This document shows, piece after piece, positions 14,724 through 23,304 of a stretch of 64,000 bases of DNA. A model generated the notes under the pieces. It saw only the letters and a program-made list of their open reading frames with translations, ran no database searches and had not been told where the DNA came from. How positions within the stretch are numbered: position 1 is the first letter of the stretch; each line of letters begins with the position of its first letter. Position numbers and translations under genes: made by a program. Source of the stretch: Lachnospiraceae bacterium NK3A20 (GTDB lineage: Bacteria; Bacillota; Clostridia; Lachnospirales; Lachnospiraceae); the NCBI GenBank assembly GCA_900107575.1, contig FNQX01000018.1, positions 1 to 64,000 of the forward strand. Reading direction: 5' to 3'.

Positions 14724-15893
14724 ATGCAGCAGGGCGAACCTTTATATCACCCCAATACCGCACAGTACGAGAAGATGCGCGTCATCGCCTGTGGCACGAA
14801 GGTCAACCATCTCCCGGCGGTGCTGTTCCGTGAGCTCGCCGACATGCTGGTGAAATATCAGCACTCTGCAAGGCTGGTGCAGTACCCGGAAGGCCTTGTC
14901 TTCGACAGTGAGAGGGGAGAGTACATCCGCAGCCGGAACGGGCAGGAAGTGCGCTGGCAGCGGGATGGTTGTCTTCTGTGCATCAGCACCTTCCCGGATG
15001 AGGAGAAAAGCGGCGTGCACTATCTCTCAATCGAGATGCAGCCGCTGTCAGAGGAGACGGGGGTAAGGCACATTCCGCCGGAAGAGGTCTTTGCCGGTGC
15101 ACCGTCCGAAGACGCCCTGATTCTATCTATGAGCGGCGCCATGAAATCGCGCTGGTATTACCCCGCAAGGCGTTTCCTCCAGGCCAATCATGGCAAATAC
15201 ATCCTGCCGGGCTACCTTCCCCACCAGGATGAAGTCAACAGGATCGCGGTGATCGACACCGAAATGGAGCGCCCCTATCCCATCCAGTTCGCGGGCGTTC
15301 TCCTGGAGAAGAGAGACGGCATCTGGGCGAAAACAAAAGACGTCAGCACATACATTGCCCTGCCGAAGGGGCGACGCCTCACGAGGGATGTGAAGCGGGT
15401 GACCGGCCTGGACGATGAGATTCTGCGCCAAAACGGCCTTCCGGAGAGGGAGGCGCTCACACAGATCGCGGACTTTCTGAAAGGTGCCACCTTCATCTGC
15501 GGACACGCGGTGCTCGCGGACATTGAGATCATGCGCGGCGCCTATATCCGGCAGGAGATGGAGCTGCCCTACGCGCTGAAACGGCATGAGCTCATCGACA
15601 CGCAGATGATCCTGTCTTATATTTTCCATCTGGAGAACATGACGAAGCTCGAGAGGGCGGCAGAAATGGCTGGAGTGCAGCGGCAGGGCGACACCTACCA
15701 CGACGCGAGAACGGACGCGGATGTGACGGCACGGCTGTTCATGAAGCTGGAGCCGGAGTTCGTTCAGAGCTATGGCACGCTCCCTGTGGTGAATGATGCC
15801 ATGATGCACGCGCCGCAGGAGCTCTCGCTCCTTGGCAGGATACTGGGGAAACGCCCCGGGCCGGAAAGAGCGGCGGGCGCAAAGAGAAGATAA
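14724..15893 (+). CDS. DEDDh-type 3'-5' exonuclease-like protein
   Basis: The C-terminal half of this 389-residue protein is a DnaQ/RNase T-like exonuclease: Exo I is VIDTEM (Asp178, Glu180), Exo II is CGHAVLADIEIM (Asp266) and Exo III is YHDARTDAD (His326, Asp331). These are the metal ligands and general base of DEDDh enzymes, so it should remove nucleotides from DNA or RNA 3' ends. The N-terminal 170 residues match nothing I recognise. The start at 14724 follows AGGAGGAAGGAC. An ATG at 14658 would lengthen it by 22 residues. The substrate is unknown. Confidence 0.75.
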   Translation: MQQGEPLYHPNTAQYEKMRVIACGTKVNHLPAVLFRELADMLVKYQHSARLVQYPEGLVFDSERGEYIRSRNGQEVRWQRDGCLLCISTFPDEEKSGVHYLSIEMQPLSEETGVRHIPPEEVFAGAPSEDALILSMSGAMKSRWYYPARRFLQANHGKYILPGYLPHQDEVNRIAVIDTEMERPYPIQFAGVLLEKRDGIWAKTKDVSTYIALPKGRRLTRDVKRVTGLDDEILRQNGLPEREALTQIADFLKGATFICGHAVLADIEIMRGAYIRQEMELPYALKRHELIDTQMILSYIFHLENMTKLERAAEMAGVQRQGDTYHDARTDADVTARLFMKLEPEFVQSYGTLPVVNDAMMHAPQELSLLGRILGKRPGPERAAGAKRR

Positions 15894-15919
15894 GAGACAG
15901 ACAAGGAGGGCGGGATGCG

Positions 15920-16304
15920 ATGCTGCGAACAACTTTCGACAACAGCGCGGTGATCTGCGCTGTACTCATAGCTGGGGGAGAGGTTCTCACGAAGTGAGCG
16001 CTCCCTCCTCCTGCGCGAGGTCACACAGTGGCTGCGAAGGGCCATGCAGACGGTGTCGCCGTGTGAAGTTTACCGGCTCGATACGGACCGCTTTGCCCTC
16101 ATCACGTTCCGGCTGGAAGATGGGAAGCGTGAGAAATTCACTGGGAAAATAGCAGACCGCTTCTCGAAGTTGTGGCAGGTCGGATCGGAGAGTCTGATGC
16201 TGGATGTGAAGATCGGTGTACTCCGCCTGTCCGATGACGCGGCGGAGCCGGCGGCGCTGGAGAAGTTGTTCGAGAGCGATGCGGTTCCCGGAGATATTGG
16301 ATAA
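15920..16304 (+). pseudogene. Frameshifted GGDEF-like gene
   Basis: AAGGAGGG precedes an ATG at 15920, but that frame stops at 15997. A second frame is open from 15972 to 16304. Removing one G from the run of five at 15974-15978 joins them into one protein of about 127 residues. The joined sequence resembles the second half of a GGDEF domain (SLLLREVTQWLRRAM, then VYRLDTDRFALITF in place of the RxGGDEF loop, then DVKIGVLRL), but the signature residues are absent. It is either a decayed diguanylate-cyclase-like gene, a small degenerate GGDEF protein made by frameshifting, or a sequencing error. The longest ATG frame in the second part starts at 16044 (86 residues). Confidence 0.45.
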
Positions 16305-16407
16305 TTGCACGCATGGGAATACAGAAACTTGGGCGTTGATCCGCTCAAGGAGAAGTATTGTATTGTACGGAAGTCCTGCTGATACAGCAGATAGGGTGGA
16401 GTAGATT

Positions 16408-16800
16408 GTGAGAATTCTGAGGCGGGGAGATTTCATACTGGGGTCAGTGCTGGCAGTGGCCGGGATCGTGTTCTCGACCCTGACACTCACTGCCGCGGGA
16501 CGGCAGACTGCGGGATCCGGCAGTGCCCGTGTTGAGATCTTCAAGGACGGCGCGCTGTACGGCAGCTATGCGCTGTCGGAGGATAACGTGATCGACGTGG
16601 CGGACGGAGAGGAAGACAACGTTGTCGTCATACGGAACGGCGAAGTATACATGTCTGAGGCTTCGTGTCGTAATCAGATCTGTGTGAATACCGGAGCGAT
16701 CCGCGCGCCGGGGCAGAGCATTATCTGCCTGCCGAACCGCGTTGTGGTAGAGATCGTGGGCGACAGTGATGAGGAGGGGTTCGATGCCATCTCAAGATAA
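16408..16800 (+). CDS. NusG domain II-containing membrane-anchored protein
   Basis: A 130-residue protein with one N-terminal membrane anchor (about 8-30) and an extracytoplasmic NusG-domain-II fold. The cysteine pair in EASCRNQICVNTG is conserved in this small family. It starts at a GTG with GGTGGAG upstream, and its end overlaps the next gene by 17 bases. In many clostridia it precedes a Gx transporter, as here, often near FMN or heme-related membrane proteins. The function is not established. Confidence 0.75.
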   Translation: MRILRRGDFILGSVLAVAGIVFSTLTLTAAGRQTAGSGSARVEIFKDGALYGSYALSEDNVIDVADGEEDNVVVIRNGEVYMSEASCRNQICVNTGAIRAPGQSIICLPNRVVVEIVGDSDEEGFDAISR

Positions 16801-17317
16801 TCGGACTTCGTGGACGACGCAGCGTATCACGATCACGGCCATGCTGGCAGCGCTTGCTCTTATTTTCTCCTGGATTGAAGCCATCCTTCCCTTTCAGCCG
16901 GGACTGCCGGGCGTCAAGCTGGGACTTGCGAACTTCGTCATTGTCACGGCAATGTACCGAATGAACAACCGATACGCGTTCGGCATCAATATGGTGCGCG
17001 TGGTGCTCGCGGGCTTCCTTTTCTCCGGACTCTCAGGTCTCATTTATTCGCTCGCTGGGAGCCTTCTGAGTTTCCTCGTCATGGCGCTCACAAAGAGGAC
17101 GGGGAAATTCTCCGTGATCGGTGTCTCCATGGCGGGCGGCGTGGCCCACAATGTGGGGCAGCTCCTTATCGCCATGCTCGTCGTATCGAATCTGGCGCTG
17201 GGCTATTACCTTCCGGTCCTGTGGTTTTCCGGCATGGCAGCCGGTATCGCGGTCGGCATCGGCGCGGCAGCCCTCATCCGGCACCTGCCCGTCAGACTAT
17301 TCGGAAGCGTGGGCTAG
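16784..17317 (+). CDS. Gx transporter family (HepS-like) membrane protein
   Basis: A 177-residue polytopic membrane protein of the family annotated as Gx transporter or heptaprenyl diphosphate synthase component I. It has five or six helices, a Gly-rich PGLPGVKLGLANFV loop near residue 45 and the repeated AGG/AGI helix motifs of ECF-like substrate-binding components. The start is ATG 16784, because GAGGAGG lies 8 bases ahead inside the preceding gene. Both genes are surely co-translated. The transported ligand is unknown. Confidence 0.75.
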   Translation: MPSQDNRTSWTTQRITITAMLAALALIFSWIEAILPFQPGLPGVKLGLANFVIVTAMYRMNNRYAFGINMVRVVLAGFLFSGLSGLIYSLAGSLLSFLVMALTKRTGKFSVIGVSMAGGVAHNVGQLLIAMLVVSNLALGYYLPVLWFSGMAAGIAVGIGAAALIRHLPVRLFGSVG

Positions 17318-17399
17318 CACTGTGTGCATCGAGCGCAAGCTGTCGCTGCACGGATTCACAGAAACGCAGGAGATCAAGTGAGCAGGCAGACGGCGGGGA

Positions 17400-17957
17400 T
17401 CAGTGCCAGGTGGCCTTGCCTTCCACGCGGGTCGCCTGCCAGAAGGCACCCATGGACTGACCGGGAAGTTCTGTCACATCGTCCGCAAGATAGGCGGAGA
17501 GCCCCACTGCGGCGGGATCAAACGACCTTGCCTGTTTCTCACTGTCGAACTCAATTTCCGCGTACCAGAACTCTGTGGGGGCTCCCTCATCGACGTGGCT
17601 GACTTCCAGAGAGAGGCCGTCCGGCAGCGCGTAGGTTCTGCGTTTCTTCGGGATGAGTGGGAGAGAGATGAGATCTTCGATGTCCTGGAACTGCTGCTGC
17701 GTGATCGGGAATTCAATCTCTTTCCTTGTGAGCGTTCCGCGGGATTTGAAACAGAGGATGAAGTTATCCTGCATTCTGACTGCCGGATCGTTCGATACCA
17801 GAACATTCTCCTCTCGGATGCGTACCGTCGGCTCGACACTGACATAGCCCTGCCGCATTTCTTCCTCTTTCTGAAGAGGCAGGTCCGCTTCTGGCCAGCC
17901 CTGAACCATCCATTTACGTTCTATTTCCATCGACTTTCGTCTGTTCTTATCGCCCAT
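17400..17957 (-). CDS. CYTH-domain triphosphate tunnel metalloenzyme
   Basis: A 185-residue cytoplasmic protein of the CYTH family, which hydrolyses inorganic triphosphate or other triphosphorylated substrates inside a beta-barrel tunnel. The ExExK signature is EIERK (11-15). Further tunnel residues appear in VRIREEN, FILCFKSRG, RRTYALPDG and WYAEIEFD. GAAAGGGATAACA precedes the ATG at 17957. The gene stands alone, convergent with the Gx transporter and divergent from rmlD. Confidence 0.85.
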   Translation of the reverse strand: MGDKNRRKSMEIERKWMVQGWPEADLPLQKEEEMRQGYVSVEPTVRIREENVLVSNDPAVRMQDNFILCFKSRGTLTRKEIEFPITQQQFQDIEDLISLPLIPKKRRTYALPDGLSLEVSHVDEGAPTEFWYAEIEFDSEKQARSFDPAAVGLSAYLADDVTELPGQSMGAFWQATRVEGKATWH

Positions 17958-18184
17958 TGTTATCCCTTTCAAACTGACATCAACAACACAATTCGTGAGA
18001 ATTTGTAGCATCGGAATCAGTATAGCAGATGCGCCAATATGCGTCGCCGGGCCTGTCGTATTTTCGCAAATGCTGCGGAGAAAGAGCAGTGGATTCTAAG
18101 GCATGGTATAATGAAAAAGTCATGGGCGGACGCCCGGACACAGTATGTGAGAAACGATTTGAGATAGCAATGAGGGAGATCAGA

Positions 18185-19111
18185 ATGAAGGTTTTTGTGA
18201 CAGGCGTTGCCGGACAGCTCGGACACGACGTGATGAATGAGCTGGCGAAGAGAGGGTACGAGGGCGTAGGCACCGACATGGCATCGGAATATGCGGGAAT
18301 TCAGGATGGCTCTGCAGTCACAAAGGCGCCTTACGTGGCGCTGGACATCACGGACGCGGACGCTGTCATGAAGACGATTGAAGAGATTCACCCTGATGTC
18401 ATCTGCCACTGCGCGGCCTGGACGGCGGTCGATATGGCTGAGGACGACGACAAGGCGGACAAGGTGAAGGCCGTCAACGTGGATGGCACACAGAATATCG
18501 CAAACGCAGCGAAGGCCATCGGCGCGAAGATGGTGTACATCAGCACGGACTATGTTTTCAACGGACAGGGTACGGAGCCCTGGGATCCCGACTGCAAGGA
18601 CTACGAACCGCTGAACATGTACGGCAGAACGAAGCTGGGCGGAGAGCTCGCCGTTGCCGACACGCTGGATCAGTATTTCATCGTCCGCATCGCCTGGGTA
18701 TTCGGTCTGAACGGCAAGAATTTCATCAAGACCATGCTGAACGTCGGAAAGTCGCATGATACAGTCCGCGTTGTCAATGACCAGATCGGCACACCGACCT
18801 ATACGCTCGACCTCGCACGCCTCCTCGTCGACATGATGGAGACGGATAAGTACGGCTATTACCACGCGACCAACGAAGGCGGCTACATCTCCTGGTACGA
18901 TTTCACCTGCGAGATTTACCGCCAGGCGGGCTTATCCACGAAGGTTGTGCCGGTGACGACTGAGGAATACGGCCTCTCCAAGGCAGCGCGCCCGTTTAAC
19001 TCAAGGCTCGACAAGTCGAAACTTGTAAAGAACGGCTTCACGCCCCTGCCGACCTGGCAGGATGCGGTCGCAAGATATCTCGCTGAGCTTCGGAAGACCG
19101 GCCAGTTATGA
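18185..19111 (+). CDS. rmlD: dTDP-4-dehydrorhamnose reductase
   Basis: Last step of dTDP-L-rhamnose synthesis, an NAD(P)H-dependent reduction. The 308-residue SDR protein has GxxGxxG (residues 7-13, GVAGQLG), STDYVF (120-125) and the catalytic YGRTK (Tyr146, Lys150). AGGGAGATCAGA precedes the ATG at 18185. TATAAT at 18107-18112 is a likely -10. The other dTDP-rhamnose genes (rmlA, B, C) are not in the window. Its stop codon overlaps the start of the next gene (ATGA). Confidence 0.92.
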   Translation: MKVFVTGVAGQLGHDVMNELAKRGYEGVGTDMASEYAGIQDGSAVTKAPYVALDITDADAVMKTIEEIHPDVICHCAAWTAVDMAEDDDKADKVKAVNVDGTQNIANAAKAIGAKMVYISTDYVFNGQGTEPWDPDCKDYEPLNMYGRTKLGGELAVADTLDQYFIVRIAWVFGLNGKNFIKTMLNVGKSHDTVRVVNDQIGTPTYTLDLARLLVDMMETDKYGYYHATNEGGYISWYDFTCEIYRQAGLSTKVVPVTTEEYGLSKAARPFNSRLDKSKLVKNGFTPLPTWQDAVARYLAELRKTGQL

Positions 19112-21042
19112 TCCGGGGGACGGTAAAGCGCCTGGGGGCGCTGCTCCTTGTAACCGCTCTGGCAGCAGGCATGACAGCCTGTGGGGGCGCAGGCGCGGGG
19201 GAACAGGGCAGCACCTCCGGGGAAACGATCGGCGAGCAGAGCCAGAATACAGGCACAGGGGAACAGAGCAGCACCGCGTCATCCGCCGCGGGCAGTGACG
19301 CTACTCTGTTGAATGAGAGTGGAGGGGATGCCACTGGTACAGATCCCGCTGCAGGCACAGCGAAGAAGGATGACAGGATAGAAAGGCGCCGTCAGAGAGC
19401 GGACGCCGCGTCAGAGAAGCCGGAAGGCGGGAACGAAGCCGCCGCCACGGACGCTGTTCCACAGATGATCGAATTCAACAAAGACCTGCCTGTGAACCTG
19501 CCGGACGACGCCTGCCGGACTACCTATGAGATCTTTGTCTATTCCTTCTATGATTCTGACGGCGATGGCATCGGTGACCTGAAAGGTGTCGACGAGAAGC
19601 TCGACTACATCAATGACAACGATCCGTCGACGGACACGGATCTTGGCGCGACGGCGATCTGGCTGATGCCGATCAGCCCTTCGCCCACCTATCATAAATA
19701 CGATGTGACGGACTACATGGCCATTGATCCGGAATACGGCACGATGGAGGATTTCGAGCAGCTCGTCGCAAACGCGCACGAGCGCGGCATCCGCGTCATT
19801 ACAGATATGGTCATGAACCACACGAGCACAGAACATCCCTGGTTCCGGGAGGCTGCGGCTTATCTCGAACAGCTGCCAGAGGGCGCGGAGCCGGAGGAAG
19901 AGGCCTGCCCCTATGTCACCTACTACAATTTCTCCCGAGAGAAACTGGATGGGTATGTGCCGCTTGCGGGATCTGACTGGTACTATGAGGCGAGATTCTG
20001 GGAAGGGATGCCGGATCTCAACCTCGACAATCCAAAGGTTCGTGATGAACTGAGAGACATCGCCGCCTTCTGGCTGGACAAGGGTGTTGATGGCTTCCGA
20101 CTCGACGCGACGACATCCTATTACACGGATGATACGGGCAGGAACATCGAATTCCTCTCCTGGTACAACAAGGCGGTGAAGGAGATCAATCCTGACGCAT
20201 ACCTTGTGGGAGAGGGCTGGACGGATCAGACAACGTACGCGCAGTATTACCAGAGCGGCATCGACTCCATGTTCGATTTCGATTTCTCCGGGCAGGAGGG
20301 TATGATCGCGAAGCTCGCGCGCGGGAAGACGGATGCCTCCGGTTTCTCCGACGCGATGGCGAAGGAGGAGACCCTGTACTCGGGCTACAACGCTTCTTAC
20401 GTCAATGCGCCTTTCTATACGAACCACGACATGGCAAGGAGCGCCGGGTATTTCACCGGCGACAATGGGTCCGAGGTGAAGCTCGCGCAGGGGCTCAATC
20501 TCATGATGGGCGGCAATGCGTTCCTCTATTACGGTGAGGAGATTGGCATGAAGGGCTCCGGCAAGGATGAGAACAAGAGGGCGCCTATGTACTGGACGTC
20601 CGATGCGGGTGCACCCGGCATGTGCCGCGGGCCGGAGGCGATGGATGAGATCCGAATGAAATACGCGCCTCTCTCCGATCAGCAGCAGGATCCCTCCTCC
20701 ATCTGGCATTATGTCAGGGAGGCGGTGAAGATCCGTTCTGCCTTCCCTGTCATCGCGCGGGGGGAGACGACCACGATAGAGGCTCTCTCGGATCGTGATG
20801 TGGACGTCTTTCTGCGCAGCGCGGGTCCTGCGAAAACAACAGGCGCCGCGGTCATGGAGCCTGTCACGATTGTCGTGAACACCTCCGATGAGACGAAGAC
20901 GCTCGACCTCTCGAAGGCAGGAGATTATGCGCATACGCTGGCAGCGGTGCTGAACGCAGGCGCCGGGGCACAGGACAATGTAACCCTCGAAGGCGGCAGG
21001 CTCACGATTCCCGCCAAAGACATTGCAATACTCACGAAATAG
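19108..21042 (+). CDS. Extracellular GH13 alpha-amylase lipoprotein
   Basis: A 644-residue surface lipoprotein: signal peptide with lipobox MTAC (lipidated Cys25), a Gly/Ser/Thr-rich linker to about residue 130, then a full GH13 catalytic domain. Catalytic residues are Asp333 (GFRLDATT), Glu369 (VGEGWTD) and Asp441 (TNHDMAR), and a C-terminal beta domain closes the protein. It should cut starch or glycogen-type glucans outside the cell. It overlaps rmlD by four bases (ATGA) and probably shares its transcript, although the two functions are unrelated. Calcium-site residues cannot be judged safely. Confidence 0.9.
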   Translation: MIRGTVKRLGALLLVTALAAGMTACGGAGAGEQGSTSGETIGEQSQNTGTGEQSSTASSAAGSDATLLNESGGDATGTDPAAGTAKKDDRIERRRQRADAASEKPEGGNEAAATDAVPQMIEFNKDLPVNLPDDACRTTYEIFVYSFYDSDGDGIGDLKGVDEKLDYINDNDPSTDTDLGATAIWLMPISPSPTYHKYDVTDYMAIDPEYGTMEDFEQLVANAHERGIRVITDMVMNHTSTEHPWFREAAAYLEQLPEGAEPEEEACPYVTYYNFSREKLDGYVPLAGSDWYYEARFWEGMPDLNLDNPKVRDELRDIAAFWLDKGVDGFRLDATTSYYTDDTGRNIEFLSWYNKAVKEINPDAYLVGEGWTDQTTYAQYYQSGIDSMFDFDFSGQEGMIAKLARGKTDASGFSDAMAKEETLYSGYNASYVNAPFYTNHDMARSAGYFTGDNGSEVKLAQGLNLMMGGNAFLYYGEEIGMKGSGKDENKRAPMYWTSDAGAPGMCRGPEAMDEIRMKYAPLSDQQQDPSSIWHYVREAVKIRSAFPVIARGETTTIEALSDRDVDVFLRSAGPAKTTGAAVMEPVTIVVNTSDETKTLDLSKAGDYAHTLAAVLNAGAGAQDNVTLEGGRLTIPAKDIAILTK

Positions 21043-21046
21043 TCGG

Positions 21047-21100
21047 CTATTCAGGACCCATCTAAACACAGCTGTCTGTTCATAAAATTCGCAGAATTAA
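21047..21100. repeat. Partial copy of the CTATTCAG element
   Basis: Starts with CTATTCAGGACCCATCT and continues into a stretch similar to the right half of the 14164-14315 element (AACACAGCTGTCTGTTCAT). It fills the gap between two GH13 genes. Confidence 0.5.
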
Positions 21101-21128
21101 ACAGCTACCCACAATAGAGGAGGAACTT

Positions 21129-22706
21129 ATGCTCGCATGGCTGAAAGACGCTGTATTCTATGAAATCTATCCGCAGTCATTCAAGGACACCAACCTGGAC
21201 GGCATCGGAGATTTCAACGGGATTATAGAGAAGCTGGACTATATCAGAGACCTGGGTGCGAACGCGCTCTGGATCAATCCCTGTTACGATTCCCCGTTCA
21301 AGGACGCGGGCTACGATGTGCGCGATTACAAAAAGGTCGCGCCGCGCTACGGCGAGAATTCCGATCTGTACCGGCTCTTTGGCGAGGCACACAACAGGGG
21401 AATGCATGTCCTCCTGGATCTCGTGCCGGGCCACACATCGGAAGAGCATCCCTGGTTCCTTGCGAGCAGCAAGGCGCAGAAGAATGAATATTCCGGCCGC
21501 TATGTATGGACAGAGAATGCCTTCGGCGGGATGGCAGGCCGACCCTACATCGCGGGCGAAACGCCAAGGAGCGGCGCCTACATGCTGAATTTCTTCAAAT
21601 GTCAGCCGGCGCTGAACTACGGCTGGCTGCACCCGGAGAAGGAGTGGCAGGATGGCGTGGACTCTGAGAATGCCGTGGCAACGAGAGAAGCCATGACGGA
21701 TGTCATTCTCTTCTGGCTCTCCCACGGGTGTGACGGCTTCCGTGTCGATATGGCAGACTCCCTTGTCAAGGGAGATGATGAGAACAAGAGCGGCACGGCA
21801 GCGCTGTGGCGCAAGGTTTTCGAAGAAGTAAGGCCCCAGTACCCGGAGGCGGCCTTTGTTTCCGAGTGGAGTTCTCCCCTGCAGTCGATCGCGGGCGCGG
21901 GCTTCGATATGGACTTCCTCCTCGACCATCCGGGCAAGGGGTACAACTCACTCCTTCGCGAATATGAGACGGATGGCTTCGATCACAGTCACGATGACAG
22001 GCAGGATCACAGCTTCTTCAAAAAGGATGCTGACAGCGACATTACGAAATTTACGACGGAGTATCAGCGCTACTATGACGGCGTGAAGGGGAAAGGGCGT
22101 ATCGCGCTCATCACCTGCAATCACGACACGCCGCGGGCAACCCGCACGCTCTCTATTCCCGAGCTGAAGCTTGCCTGGGCGTTCCTTCTCACCATGCCCG
22201 GCGTGCCTTTTATTTACTATGGCGACGAGATCGGCATGAGATACCAGGACGGGATGCCGACGAAGGAAGGCGGATATGCGAGAACCGGCACCCGCACGCC
22301 GATGCAGTGGACAAAGGGCAGGAACCTTGGCTTCTCGGACGGCGCGCCGGATACGATGTATCTGCCGCTCGATGCGGCAGCCGATGCGCCGACCGTAGAG
22401 GAAGAGGAGAAAAATCCTGAATCGCTCCTCCATACCGTGAAGGACCTTACGGCGCTGCGGCATGGGAATGAAGATTTGCAGGCCGACGCGGACTATGAGG
22501 TATTGTTCGCAGAACGCGGGGCGCTGCCTTTTGTTTACCGGAGGGGGAGGCTCATCGTGTGTGTGAACCCGTCGGGACAGGAACAGAGAGCTGACCTTCC
22601 GGCTGCCGCGGGGCACGATCAGGCGCTCTATACGATCGGCAGTGCGGCGATGACGGCGGACGGACAGCTCACCATGGGGCCGCAGTCGTTCGCGGTATTC
22701 GCGTAA
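21129..22706 (+). CDS. Cytoplasmic GH13 alpha-glucosidase (oligo-1,6-glucosidase type)
   Basis: A 525-residue enzyme with no signal peptide. It begins WLKDAVFYEIYPQSFKD, as in oligo-1,6-glucosidases and alpha-glucosidases of the GH13_23/31 type. The catalytic residues are Asp207 (GFRVDMADS), Glu246 (VSEWSSP) and Asp333 (CNHDTPR). AGAGGAGGAACTT precedes the ATG. It would turn imported oligosaccharides from the extracellular amylase into glucose. Trehalose-6-phosphate hydrolase is a less likely alternative because no PTS genes are near. Confidence 0.88.
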   Translation: MLAWLKDAVFYEIYPQSFKDTNLDGIGDFNGIIEKLDYIRDLGANALWINPCYDSPFKDAGYDVRDYKKVAPRYGENSDLYRLFGEAHNRGMHVLLDLVPGHTSEEHPWFLASSKAQKNEYSGRYVWTENAFGGMAGRPYIAGETPRSGAYMLNFFKCQPALNYGWLHPEKEWQDGVDSENAVATREAMTDVILFWLSHGCDGFRVDMADSLVKGDDENKSGTAALWRKVFEEVRPQYPEAAFVSEWSSPLQSIAGAGFDMDFLLDHPGKGYNSLLREYETDGFDHSHDDRQDHSFFKKDADSDITKFTTEYQRYYDGVKGKGRIALITCNHDTPRATRTLSIPELKLAWAFLLTMPGVPFIYYGDEIGMRYQDGMPTKEGGYARTGTRTPMQWTKGRNLGFSDGAPDTMYLPLDAAADAPTVEEEEKNPESLLHTVKDLTALRHGNEDLQADADYEVLFAERGALPFVYRRGRLIVCVNPSGQEQRADLPAAAGHDQALYTIGSAAMTADGQLTMGPQSFAVFA

Positions 22707-22731
22707 TCCTTCGATAGAGTATCTATTCATA

Positions 22732-22788
22732 CCGCCCGCGGCACTGGATGCTGCGGGCGGATACAGCTGTCAGACTTGGCAGCTGTAT
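22732..22788 (+). terminator. Tandem hairpins after the GH13 gene
   Basis: CCGCCCGC/GCGGGCGG at 22732-22760 is followed at once by ATACAGCTG/CAGCTGTAT at 22761-22788. No T-run follows, so this may be an mRNA-stabilising or attenuating structure instead of a classical terminator. Confidence 0.5.
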
Positions 22789-22828
22789 TGCGAAAATACA
22801 GACAATATAAATTGAAGCGGAAAATATA

Positions 22829-22857
22829 TTGACAATATTACAGGCGGAGGTTATATT
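22829..22857 (+). promoter_or_regulatory. Strong promoter of the candidate noncoding RNA
   Basis: TTGACA (22829-22834), a 17-bp spacer and TATATT (22852-22857). Transcription would start near 22864. No gene with a plausible ribosome-binding site follows for over 400 bases on this strand. Confidence 0.8.
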
Positions 22858-22861
22858 ATAG

Positions 22862-23262
22862 ACAACAGGAAACAAAAAGATAAGCAACAAAACCCCAGGC
22901 TCCTGACGAGAAAGGGAGCAGGAGGAATCTAAGAGAAAGGGGTACAGACCAACAAAGACTTAAAGTTCCACAGCAGTATAATCCGTAACTTGTAACCAGT
23001 AGCTATGATCCATGAATCAGAGTCAGAGAACTGTAACGAAGTTCAGACGAAGAGGGCAAACCAATTATCTAAGTTGAGTAACAAAGCTCTATAACCGACA
23101 GGAACGAGACGAAATCTTCTGAGGGAGCAGGTACAGTCCAATGGGATGGTGAGGCACACCAACTGAATACAGTTCATCAAAGGAGGTACAAACCGTTGAA
23201 AATTCTCAAGATGAACAGTTAAGAGGGACACCGGAGCAATCGCCGATGTCCCTTCTCTTATG
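22862..23262 (+). ncRNA. Candidate structured noncoding RNA of about 400 nt
   Basis: A transcript bounded by a near-consensus promoter and an intrinsic terminator, with no coding frame and a base composition much richer in A than its surroundings. It contains hairpins such as GCTCC/GGAGC inside CCCC/GGGG, GAACT/AGTTC, AACTG/CAGTT and a long-range GTTCATC/GATGAAC. The decamer GGTACARWCC recurs three times (22941, 23130, 23185) and GGGAGCAGG twice (22914, 23123). I compared its motifs from memory with tmRNA, RNase P RNA, SRP RNA and 6S RNA and saw no match. A member of a known large-RNA class (OLE, ROOL, raiA and so on) is not excluded. Confidence 0.6.
23225..23260 (+). terminator. Terminator of the candidate RNA
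   Basis: GGGACA pairs with TGTCCC around an inner CGG/CCG stem and is followed by TTCTCTTA. The word TTCTCTTATGGTC at its end is repeated exactly at 23287-23299. Confidence 0.75.
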
Positions 23263-23304
23263 GTCACAGTTAAGAACCGAACAGATTTCTCTTATGGTCG
23301 AAAA

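Noticed and set aside
22862-23262. tmRNA, RNase P RNA or 6S RNA as the identity of the RNA gene
   Set aside because: There is no tRNA-like end or tag-peptide frame, no P4 consensus, and it lacks the long imperfect duplex with central bubble of 6S RNA. Comparison was by memory of motifs only.
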